Positions 45,415 to 54,600 of a stretch of 64,000 nucleotides of DNA are shown here, piece by piece. The DNA lies in NCBI GenBank assembly GCA_032358165.1, contig JAALGY010000044.1, positions 310,001 to 374,000 of the forward strand. Direction: 5' to 3'. The position numbers were made by a program, and so were the translations under genes. Within the stretch, counting starts at the first letter, position 1; each line of letters begins with the position of its first letter. Under the pieces are notes generated by a model. That model was not told the origin of the DNA. It saw nothing but the letters and a program-made list of their open reading frames with translations, and did no database searches. This DNA is from Diplosphaera chodatii (taxonomy: Eukaryota > Chlorophyta > Trebouxiophyceae > Prasiolales > Stichococcaceae).

Positions 45415-45931
45415 TGTCACGTCCCGACCTGAGCGCACCATCTGCGGTATCACCATGGTCGAAAGTGCACACTGAAGAACGTAAGAGTAAACCATGTACT
45501 GCGTTGGTAACAACATGTATTTGGTCGGTCTGCTGTGCTTGGCAGCTTGTCGTAGTGCTCGGTTTCACTTTATGGATCAGTTTGGCAGACATGTTCGTAG
45601 AGGACTTTGCTGATTTTTGCGCCACATCGGTGGCTTTGAACACCAGCGCGCACCCTGTTCCTACCCAGCCGTCCAACCACATCTCTCACACCCTGCAAAC
45701 CTCACGTTCGAGTCCCAGAGCAAGCACTCTGTTTGCTGCACAAACCTGCACATCCACTGGATGCTGAATTTTTCATGGGGCGGACCTCTTCATCAAATCG
45801 ACACTTTGCTAGGGGTGTACGTGGTGCTGCCACCCAGCTTCCTGGGCAGCCATCAAATAGATCCGGCTGGGTGCAGTGAGTCACAAGTAAGTCTACTGTG
45901 AACCTCTGCGTCCCAAACACCCGTCGATATC
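45415..45931. other. Intergenic region, channel copy 2 to SOUL gene
   Basis: These 517 bases lie between two plus-strand genes. A TTCGAGTCC string near 45713 resembles a tRNA T-loop, but no cloverleaf can be built around it. I see no exon. Confidence 0.6.
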
Positions 45932-47822
45932 ATGAAGATGATGCTGCTGTGCGCCGCGTTGGCGCTGAGCTTTGCAACTGGCGGCGATGCTTCGCTGCGA
46001 AGCAACCTGTTGTCGCTACACCTGCCAAGCCTGAAGACCGAGGGAAAGGCTCCCTGGTACGCACCGCATGCAGGATGCTTTTCATTCTACCGAGCGTGAT
46101 TACTGACACATGTTTGGCACTGCAACTGCGCCTGACAACCTGCCGTCAATATGCCATCGCACCCTGTGGTGCAAGATGCTGCCTTGCTGTTTCCGTGAGC
46201 AAACATCGTGCAATGCATGCCGGGGGCTGTCTGTACTGCGTACACTGCTAAGCCGTGTTGCGCCCTCCCAGTACACAACTGCGAGTTTGCATATGCATGT
46301 CTGACACCTACGCGCCCCGCACTTCCTGCAGGTTCTGTCATGGGCTCGACTGCCCAGGTGCGGCCTCATTGCACGATGGCATCTGATGCTTGCACACGTC
46401 GCTGTACACGAGCACGTCTTGAAATAAACGAAACGCGACCGCCAACTTTGCTGCTCAGGCACTGGATCCTCCTGACTCCTGAGTGCTGCCGATGCCTGTC
46501 TGCGCAGAGTACACTGTCGTCAACAAGACCGATGCCTACGAGGTTCGCGAGTACCAGGGAGGTGAGGGCATGACACTGGGTGGATGTAATGAATGGCGGT
46601 GCCTGCTCCCTCCACCTAGCATCACGGCAGAGGGAGTGGTTGCATATCCTCGAGAGCGGATGCTGACAGCCTGTAGTGACTGTGCAGGCGACTGGGCAGC
46701 CACCAAGGTGGACGGCAGCGGCTTCACTGTTGCCATGACCAGGGGCTTTGCACGGCTGTTCCAATACATCAGCGGTGCGTGCCTGCCGCTACAGCTGCAC
46801 AGTGTCCGTGCAGGGTTCCGTGTGCATGGAATTTGAGGAAGTGACGGTTTGGTGGTGAATTGCACAGGTGATAATGAGGAGAAGCAGAAGATCAAGATGA
46901 CGACGCCGGTGGCAATGATGCTCAAGACGGAGCCAGTGTTTGCTAAGACCACCAACAATTACACGATTGCCTTCTATGTGCCGGAGATCTTCCAGGTGAG
47001 GGTGCTGGCTGTTTATGCAAAACTTATCAGGCGCGATCATACTGTCTTCAGATGACTGTGACGTGCGCAGCGTGTCGTTGCTGAGCCGACGCATGTTGTG
47101 ACAGCTTCAGCACATGGGTTTACACTGCAGGGGAGGGCGCCAGAGCCCACTTCTGATGATGTGTACGTCCGGAATGTACCCAAGAGGACCGCATATGTAG
47201 TACAGTTTGGTGGGTTTGCAACCGAGGAGAGCCTGCTGAAGAAGGCTGCCGAGCTGGCGGGCGCTGCAAAGGTGGGACTTGACGGCATGTCATTGGACAA
47301 ACCCATGGTCTGGAGCGGTTAACCCTGGAAGCATGACGTCCCGACCAAGTTTGAACATGCCCCAAGTTTCGAACATGCCCCATTGTCGTTGCACGGCGTC
47401 ACCAAGGGGTACAGGCGTATGTGCACACTCGTGAGCTTGCATGCAGGCTGATGGCGTGGAGCTCAACACAGACGGCTTCTTCTGGTGCGCGACTTCTCAG
47501 AAATCCCAACTATGGTATACAATGCAACTGGTGCCCTGGCCTGTGTTGGTGACGCTCGCCTATTACTACGGCTTTTTGAGTGGCTGGGGCTGCAATGCAG
47601 GGCTGGGTACGACCCGCCCTACAGGCTCACTGGCAGGCACAACGAGGTGAGACTGTGATGATGCAGCCTGCTGATAAGCGCCAGTTGCAGCATCCAAACA
47701 GTGGCCCATTCACCTGGGGCACGCCATGGCAGCAGGCAAGCCCATTTCTAGGCACGAGGCAACATTCTGCTCATTCGCTGCAGATCTGGCTGTCACCGAA
47801 GGAGGCTGAATCGACGCACTGA
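45932..47822 (+). CDS. SOUL heme-binding family protein, secretory or plastid
   Basis: Nine exons encode 227 aa: 45932-46056, 46332-46357, 46508-46561, 46688-46774, 46868-46995, 47131-47271, 47447-47484, 47601-47646, 47784-47822. The 26-base exon 2 is required: it supplies WFCHGLDCP and restores phase before EYTVVNKTDAYEVREY. Family landmarks are GFARLFQYISG, KIKMTTPVAM, TIAFYVPEIFQ, AYVVQFGGFATEE and YDPPYRLTGRHNEIWL. Residues 1-20 (MKMMLLCAALALSFATGG) form a clear signal peptide. SOUL proteins bind heme or porphyrin loosely and take part in tetrapyrrole handling. The ligand here is not proven. Confidence 0.92.
47346..47382 (+). repeat. Tandem 19-base repeat in a SOUL intron
   Basis: CAAGTTTGAACATGCCCCA (47346-47364) is followed, sharing two bases, by a near-identical copy with one inserted C (47363-47382). 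It lies in intron 6. Confidence 0.8.
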
Positions 47823-48879
47823 AGCTCTGTCGAAATGCCAATGCTTCGCGAGCAAATGTATAGTTGGCCATTGTGAACCGTGGGGACCGTGGTGCCATGC
47901 TCAGCGGTTGCTGCACTGGCCGCTAACAAGAAGGAGTCCTTTCAATTATTGACAGTGCACACCCAATAGGCAACTGACTGTAAGGCTCTTGGCCATCAGC
48001 CCAGCCGTGGTGCGCCTGTTGCCGTGAGGAATTGCTCACCCACATGCCCACCCTCTTGCGAGAACTCATGCGACATGTTACGTAAAGATTTTGTGCACTA
48101 TCTACCCTGTTCACGGGGGCAAAACGGGTCCACGCGCTGGAACGCTGTGAGATCCAGCGCACTGCTGGCACCGCTACCCTGCCAACCAGAGTGTTCCTCG
48201 CTGTAATGCTTCAGTGACACTGCATTGACGTACGAAATGCTGCGACATCACCTGTAGCCTCAGGAGTTGCAAGAGCAATCGCTTACAGCAAGGGGAGCTG
48301 TCAGACAGACACGCGCTGTGAGCTCCTGGCGCAGCTTCTCTGCGGTAGCCGGGCAACTAGACCATCTGCTTGATAACTCAGTAGTGTTGTGCAGTGCTTG
48401 AAAGCCCTGGCACACCGCGCGCCGTGTTCGCCGCAGCCTTCTAAGCCTGGCGCACGATTCAGTCAGGTGCCCTAAATAGTACTGGCCAGCCGAGGTCAGC
48501 TGTGGCTGTACGTCGCACGCAGCTCAGCGGCTTTGAGCTCCCCAGACAAAGCAGCCGCAGACTGGCGTAGCAGCTGCATCAGGGTGGGGTTTGGCAGGTG
48601 CTGGCAAGCCTCCGATTGTGGCGCCGGGAGTGCTACTATTCAGCAGTAGCGTCAGCGGCAGATCTGCCAGCACAAGCGTCAGCAGCAGGAGCAGTATAAC
48701 AGCGTATGCATCGATAGAGGGCCATCGGACGTCCAGCACTGCCGGTGGCGCAGCGCGCGTGGGCGTGACCAGGGGCTGCGGCTCAGCAACCAGGGGCTGC
48801 ATTCCTGCAGCCCCGCAGCTAGCCGCCGCGCACCTGCAGTGCTGACGCTTTGTCCGGCGCCCACCGCCTGAGCAGCGCC
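47823..48879. other. Intergenic region, SOUL gene to GT32 gene
   Basis: These 1057 bases contain no gene I can support. A minus-strand frame (48524-48802, 92 aa, ATG start) includes a hydrophobic stretch but has no recognised family. A 12-base direct repeat (ACCAGGGGCTGC) occurs twice between 48769 and 48801. Confidence 0.5.
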
Positions 48880-49872
48880 ATGGCGCCCGCGGAGTGGCTC
48901 TCGGCCGCCACTGGACATGTGCAGTGGTCAGCAGCCGCCTGCCGCAGCTGCATCAGCAACCCCGGCCCCCGCACCCGCATGTGCGGCCTGTTCGTGCTGG
49001 CGATTGCGCTGACGGCGCTGCTGATCGCCACGCCCTGGCTGCCGTACTCGCCGTGGAACAAGCCGGTTGCCAGGTTTGGGCTGGTGGAGGAGCCGGCACC
49101 GATGAACTCCACGGTGGTGGTGCCGCGCATCATCCACCAAACCTGGAAGACGGCGGATGTTCCCGAGATCTGGCACCACGCCCGCAGGGAGTGTCAGCGG
49201 CTGCACCCGGGGTACGAGTTCAAGCTGTGGACGGACGCCAGCGCCCGGGAGCTGGTCGCCAAAGAGTACCCCGAGTACCTGCAGATGTACGATGGCTACG
49301 GCTACGGCATCCAGCGTGCGGACGCAATGCGGCTGTTCTTCCTGCACAAGTACGGCGGCATCTACATCGACCTGGACATCGAGTGCCTGCGCTCCCTGGA
49401 CTTCCTGCGCCATTATGGCTGGGTCATGCCGCAGACCAAGCCGGTGGGCTTCAGCAATGACTTCATGGTGGCCACGGCCGGGCACCCGTTCCTAGCACAG
49501 ATGCTGGCGGGGCTGCCCAAGTGGAACAAGCGCTTTGGCAGCAAGTACCCCACCGTCATGTTCAGCACTGGGCCGATGTTTGTGTCATATCAGGCCTCGC
49601 ACTACCAGAAGCAATCAGACCTGTTCGTGCTTCCCGAGTGTCTGTACGGCAAGTACACTCCATGCGAAGAGACGCTGTTCAAGCACTACACGGGGTCCAC
49701 GTGGCACGGCTCCGACGCCAGCACGCTGAAGTGGGTGTTCCGGGAGCGGCTGCCGCTGCTGGCGTTCGTCGCCGCGGCTGCGGCGCTGCTGACGGGGATA
49801 GCGGTGTCCCGCGGCTGGCTGGTCGCATGGGCCGGCGGCTCCAGTGGCACACAGGCCAGCAAGGCGCATTGA
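48880..49872 (+). CDS. GT32-type glycosyltransferase (OCH1/MIPC synthase-like)
   Basis: A single uninterrupted frame of 330 aa. The ATG at 48880 is the first in frame after a TTG-opened stretch. Residues ~29-50 (CGLFVLAIALTALLIATPWL) form a type II signal anchor. The luminal domain opens with PRIIHQTWKTADVPEIW and carries the DXD motif in GGIYIDLDIE (Asp164/Asp166), which binds the metal and sugar nucleotide. QRADAMRLFFLHKYGG just before it is typical of family GT32 (Gly_transf_sug). HYTGSTWHG near the end also fits. A second hydrophobic segment (AFVAAAAALLTGIAV) lies at the C-terminus, as in inositol-phosphoceramide mannosyltransferases of the Golgi. Donor and acceptor are not known. The absence of introns contrasts with nearly all other genes here. 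Confidence 0.93.
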   Translation: MAPAEWLSAATGHVQWSAAACRSCISNPGPRTRMCGLFVLAIALTALLIATPWLPYSPWNKPVARFGLVEEPAPMNSTVVVPRIIHQTWKTADVPEIWHHARRECQRLHPGYEFKLWTDASARELVAKEYPEYLQMYDGYGYGIQRADAMRLFFLHKYGGIYIDLDIECLRSLDFLRHYGWVMPQTKPVGFSNDFMVATAGHPFLAQMLAGLPKWNKRFGSKYPTVMFSTGPMFVSYQASHYQKQSDLFVLPECLYGKYTPCEETLFKHYTGSTWHGSDASTLKWVFRERLPLLAFVAAAAALLTGIAVSRGWLVAWAGGSSGTQASKAH

Positions 49873-50422
49873 CAGAAGATTCCCGAGCAGCTGCTGTTCC
49901 CGACAGCTGTTCGTGCGGTCTGCAGCTGTTGTAACAGGGTGTGGTGTCAGCATCCCCACCAAGTGCCATTCCACGCCTGGTCATTGTTAACAGGCGCTGC
50001 TGTTGCCACGGCGGTCAACACAGCAAGCGCCGTGTCAGCACCAGTGGTGGTGGTGGCATCCAAAAGTGACGCATTGCCAACTGGCATATTGAACTGAAGG
50101 CTTGCAGTCTTCTGCACTCAGCAGCCAGGCATTGCAGGGTGTCAGACTGTCAGTCTGGCAACATGTGTTGGTCGGGATCGGTACAAGCCCTTGTCAGGTC
50201 AACTGACGTCAGATCGTCACCGATTCAGAGCAGTGACCTGCCCCCAGGCAGCAGCGATTCATTTGGGGCTTGGTGTGTATTCTTGTACAACGTGCCGACA
50301 TGTGCTCGAACATTGGGGCATCTGGCTACTGTGTGTAAAACGCATCTCATGCGACGGTGGCAAGTTGGCCTCACAGCTGAACCGGGGTCACAACATACAC
50401 ATTTGCTCCTTCTCGACGTTAG
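49873..50422. other. Convergent intergenic region, GT32 and GGCT-like genes
   Basis: These 550 bases separate two converging intronless genes. They contain a TGACGTCA palindrome (50204-50211) and several TGTAA signals. I see no exon. Confidence 0.55.
49930..49934 (+). terminator. TGTAA poly(A) signal candidate for the GT32 gene
   Basis: TGTAA, the usual chlorophyte polyadenylation signal, lies 58 bases after the stop codon. The distance is plausible, but a 5-base motif is weak evidence. Confidence 0.35.
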
Positions 50423-51178
50423 TCAGAGTAACATGGCGGCTGCTGCCAGTGCGGCACATGCGAGTGCAGCTGTAGCAACAGCTGCAGATGGCGTATCAAA
50501 GTACTCTCCCGGCAATCCACCTGGCCGAGCTGTCGGCACCCTCGCTAGTCGACCTATGTACTCGTCTGACAGCTGCCATGACCTAGCGCCACTGAGCACC
50601 AGGTCAAGGTACCGCTGAGTCGGCGGCAGTGGACTCCGCAGGCGCAGCATCCGCTGCGACACAAAGACATGGGCAGCAACCGAGTCTGCCACACCATACG
50701 GCAAGACGTTCATCACCGCCAGTCTGTATCCCGTCTCCCGCCGGCTAAGCTTGCTCAGCTGGGCGTCTGACAGGCTGTACAGCATGCCATGCGGCTGCAC
50801 AATGCTGCAGGGCTTGCCCGCTCTTCCCGCCACAGGTGCGGCCACCTCCGACGGCTCTGCTGCGAAGCTGTCTGGCGCGTCCGCCATGCGGCTGACATGC
50901 TGTGCGCTGCTTGTAGTTCGGTGGTCAACATCGATGGTCGCAAAGCCGCCTCGGTGACGGAAGCTCAGCACGGCGTCTGCGGGTGCAACCGCTGGCACTG
51001 CCCGCTGCAGAGGCCAGACCCCCCGCTTCTGCAGGATCGCCGGGCTGAGGTTGGCACCGTAGACGAACAGTAGCTTGTGACGGGGAGCTCCCCAGCGTTC
51101 GCAGACGCCCGCAAGGGGAGGATGCGCCGGCACATCTGCGGGACGGTGGCGACCGCCAAAGCAGCAGCCTTTCCTCAT
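50423..51178 (-). CDS. Gamma-glutamylcyclotransferase-like protein, tail-anchored
   Basis: A single exon on the minus strand encodes 251 aa from ATG 51176-51178. After a ~33-residue leader rich in Cys, Arg and His comes LLFVYGANLSPAIL, the signature P-loop-like start of the GGCT/AIG2 fold. FRHRGGFATI, HGMLYSLSDAQLSKL and RRETGYRL follow; the Glu in the last motif fits the family's catalytic acid. The C-terminus ends in a hydrophobic stretch (AAVATAALACAALAAAAMLL), which suggests a tail anchor. Family members release 5-oxoproline from gamma-glutamyl peptides or glutathione, but many GGCT-fold proteins have other substrates. Like its neighbour it has no intron. It is divergent from kinase copy 2. 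Confidence 0.82.
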   Translation of the reverse strand: MRKGCCFGGRHRPADVPAHPPLAGVCERWGAPRHKLLFVYGANLSPAILQKRGVWPLQRAVPAVAPADAVLSFRHRGGFATIDVDHRTTSSAQHVSRMADAPDSFAAEPSEVAAPVAGRAGKPCSIVQPHGMLYSLSDAQLSKLSRRETGYRLAVMNVLPYGVADSVAAHVFVSQRMLRLRSPLPPTQRYLDLVLSGARSWQLSDEYIGRLARVPTARPGGLPGEYFDTPSAAVATAALACAALAAAAMLL

Positions 51179-51697
51179 GTGCAGCGCAGTGTGCTGGAGT
51201 GTGCCGAACTCAGCTGCGCTGCAAGCGTCTCATGCCAGCAGAAGAGATAATTTGCCGCTAGTAGCCAGCACAGCAGCACACTCATTCTTGCGCTGCCCCA
51301 ACAGGCACTGCCGCCCGGATGTGTCATAGATGCATGCGATCAATCGCTGGCTCCTCAGCTGTCGATCAGAAACCCGGAACACGTGGTGTCTAGGCTAAAC
51401 GGCGCTTTCCGCAGGGCTGGCTCCAAGCTCATGCTCCCGGGGGAAGGATACGCATCTGGCTCCGTCCAACCTGCGTTGCGTCACAGCCGGCGGCGCCCGC
51501 TGCACACAGTGCTGACACAGTCCCAACCCCCGGCGAAGACCGTCATTGGGACACAAATCGGATCGGCTGCATGCGCTGACGCTAGAAACTGCAGCAGCCT
51601 CGATGCGGCGTACACCTATGCGTAGCGCGTCCGCCTGCTGGGCGCCGCTGGAGTGCCGTATTATTCGGCTTTGACAGCACAGCGCTGGAGCATTCCC
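51179..51697. promoter_or_regulatory. Divergent promoter region, GGCT-like gene and kinase 2
   Basis: These 519 bases lie between two outward-facing start codons. I found no strong motif and no exon. Confidence 0.45.
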
Positions 51698-54600
51698 ATG
51701 GGCGCGTGCGGCTCAAAACCGGCAGCCGTCAGCCCCGGCGAGAAGTCTGACATACGTGTCACTGATTCAGCATACACTACGCATGAAACTCCGTCGAAGG
51801 TGAGGCGCAACGGGGCTTGTACAACCTACAGGTACAACTTCAAGCTTCGCAGGACAGTGTGGTGGCGAAGTGGCGAGCTTCGGAACAGATGCTGCTGCTG
51901 CATGCAGAGACCAACGTTGCAATGCGTGCTGTTGTTGCAGGCGTCGGCCGAAAGGCCAGCATGTGCACAGCCGCCGGCATATGCTGACAGCTTCGCAACG
52001 GCAGCGCCAGCTGCAAAGGGAGAAGTGAATTCAGGCAGCCCAGCAGGCAGACAGAACGATGATCCTGAACCGCCAGGAACGCCGTCACCCATTGGAGAGC
52101 ACCCGCCGCAGCTGGATGGAGACGCCAAGGCAGCAACGGCCATCTCCGCTGCAGCGGATGCAACGTCAGCGTCGCAGCCCAGCAGCGATGCGGCCCCGCA
52201 GCCAGACCCCGCTGAGGTTAAACGCCTTGCGGAGCTGCAGGTGAGTGTTCGACGTTTGCATGCGCAGTGCTCTGCGCACCGCAAGCATCAGGACACGTCG
52301 GCTGGTGCCAACCTGCACCTGCGTCTGGGGCAAGCACAGCATCGGACAAGCTTCATCTGGGAGCAGCATCACAACACTGCTGTCAGGAGTCCAAGGCGAC
52401 CGGCTTGCGACCACCAGTCCGCATGACCGGCACAGCGACATCGTTACTCCTCATGACCTCGTGCTGCGATCTGATGGTGTAGGTGCGGGAGTCAGAACAG
52501 CATGTACTATCTGGGAAGCCGTTTCAGGCGCACCTGCACGGGGCGCCCAAGCCGCCGTGCCAGGCGGAGCGGTGGCAGACGCTGCAGGAGATCTACAAGA
52601 CGCAGGGCGGCATGGTCATCACCGACCCCGACATCAGTGTGTCCTAGTGCCGCTGACTGACCCCCTCGTCATGCCTTTCTTGTGCATGAGCTCCGCTGTT
52701 GGACACTAATCTACTGCTGCTGACACCAACCCACCAGTCACCTGACGGATAACCTTGTGCGTCCTGTGCAGACCACCTGCTGAACCTGGCGGTGTCTGTG
52801 CTGCAAAGCGACTGGGCCATGATCACCGTGCTGGAGGACACCACCGCCTCCCTGGCAGGTGAGCACAAGTGGGCAGGCGTGCAAGTGGAGGCATCCCGGC
52901 TTGCCAGCCTGCACTCTGGCACATGCCACCACCAGCAGCAGCAACAGCAGCGGCGGCAGCGGCGGTGATGGTGGCGGCAGTCGCTTGCTGCGCCACCCAA
53001 CGTGCTGCTTGCCTGGCCGCCGCAGCCACGGCGGGCGCGATGGCGCCGTACGTGGGCGCCGAGTTCCCGTGGATCATGTCCGGCTGCACCTACACGCTGA
53101 CGCCCAAGCACCACGAGGTCCTGGTGGTGGAGGACCTGCCCACGGACGCGCGCTACAGCCAGGACGCCTTCCTCCAGGTCATCCACAGGTGGGCGTGCTG
53201 CCGTCACCACGCGCGCTGCGTAGCGCAACAGAAACTGTGCGCAGCACTGAAGGGAGCCCATGAGCAGCTGTGTGTCGCCGCATGCAGAACGCAGATGTGC
53301 AGGTTGCGGTGTGTGTTGTGGAAGGGGGCTTGCGAACTGGACACGCGGTGTGGTGACGTCAGTTCAGTATCTCGACTTGCACACGATGGGCTGTGCTCCT
53401 GCTTCTGCAGCATCCGGCAGAAGACGGAGCGCTTCTACTGCAGCGCGCCGCTTGTGGCTGCCAACGGGCACCGGCTGGGGACCATGTGCATCGGCGGCGA
53501 GAAGGCCCGGAAGATGGACGCACACCAGGTTGGTCCCGCTGCCTGCTTCGCTGCGCTGCGTGCTCCAAGCCCCCCAGCAATTTGCAGGGTCTTGCCGCCT
53601 GGGCTCAGAATCTCACCGCATCCACACACGCCTACCACGGTGCAGTCCGCAGGGGCTAGTGGCGAGGCTCATCATGCAGGTGGAGCGCGGTTGAGCAGTC
53701 CAGGGTCGGCAGTTCCTGGCAGACCGCCGTGACGGACATTGGAGCTGAGCCCTCCTGCTGCGGAACAGGTCAACATCCTGTGCAACCTGGCGGAGCTGGC
53801 GGTGCGGCGGCTGGAGCGCAAGTGGGCGGCGGAGCAGTGGGCCCGGTCCACCGGCGCCGGCCTGGCGCGCACGCTGGCCACCTACGCGCGCCCCCTGCTG
53901 CTGGTGGAGGTGTCCAGCCCCGGGTCGTGGGAGGTGCTGTACGCCAGCCCCGCGGCTGCGCAGCTCGCGGGTGGGTCTGCGACCGGCAGCAAGAGACGCT
54001 GCCCCTTTCCGGTATCCCGTTTGTTAGCCTGGTCGTGGGAGGTGCTGTACGCTGTACCCCGGCAGCTCACGGGTGGTGGGCGGCAAGAGACTCCTGGTTG
54101 AGGAAACCACCCTGTCGCTGAGGCCCTGCTGACTGCTGTGTGGAGCTGCTGTTCCCTCTATGATACTGTTCTGGGACGCTGGGTCTGCACGTTTGTCACT
54201 TTGCTGCAAGCCACTGACGGCAAGCATGCTGCTGCGGATTGCAGGCATCGGTTCGGTTTCTGGTGGCCGCACATCGCTGTGGGACGCACTGGACTCCAAC
54301 ATGCCAGTGCAGGTGAGCCCTGCAGCTGTGACGGAGGCCCTGCAACTCCTTTGGATTGGGTGTGGGCTGCGTGCCTGCTCCTGCAGCACCATGTGCAAGG
54401 TTGCAGCAGCGGTCGGATGGGCGTTTCCACATGCGAGCAGCCACGCCAGCGCATGCTGACTGTGTGCTGCCTGCCAATGGCACAGGAGCGGTGGTCGCGG
54501 TGCCTTAGCGCCTTCAAGCAGAATGCGCGCTTCAGCATCGGCGGCAGGAGAAAAGGCGATGGGGCTCCACAGGCGGACCCCTGGACACTGCATTTCAGGT

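Noticed and set aside
45640..45725. Possible tRNA (TTCGAGTCC near 45713)
   Set aside because: The flanking bases do not form a T-stem, and no anticodon or acceptor stem can be placed upstream.
48524..48802. 92-codon minus-strand frame with a hydrophobic segment
   Set aside because: It starts with ATG and could encode a small membrane protein, but there is no family match, splice context or supporting neighbour signal.
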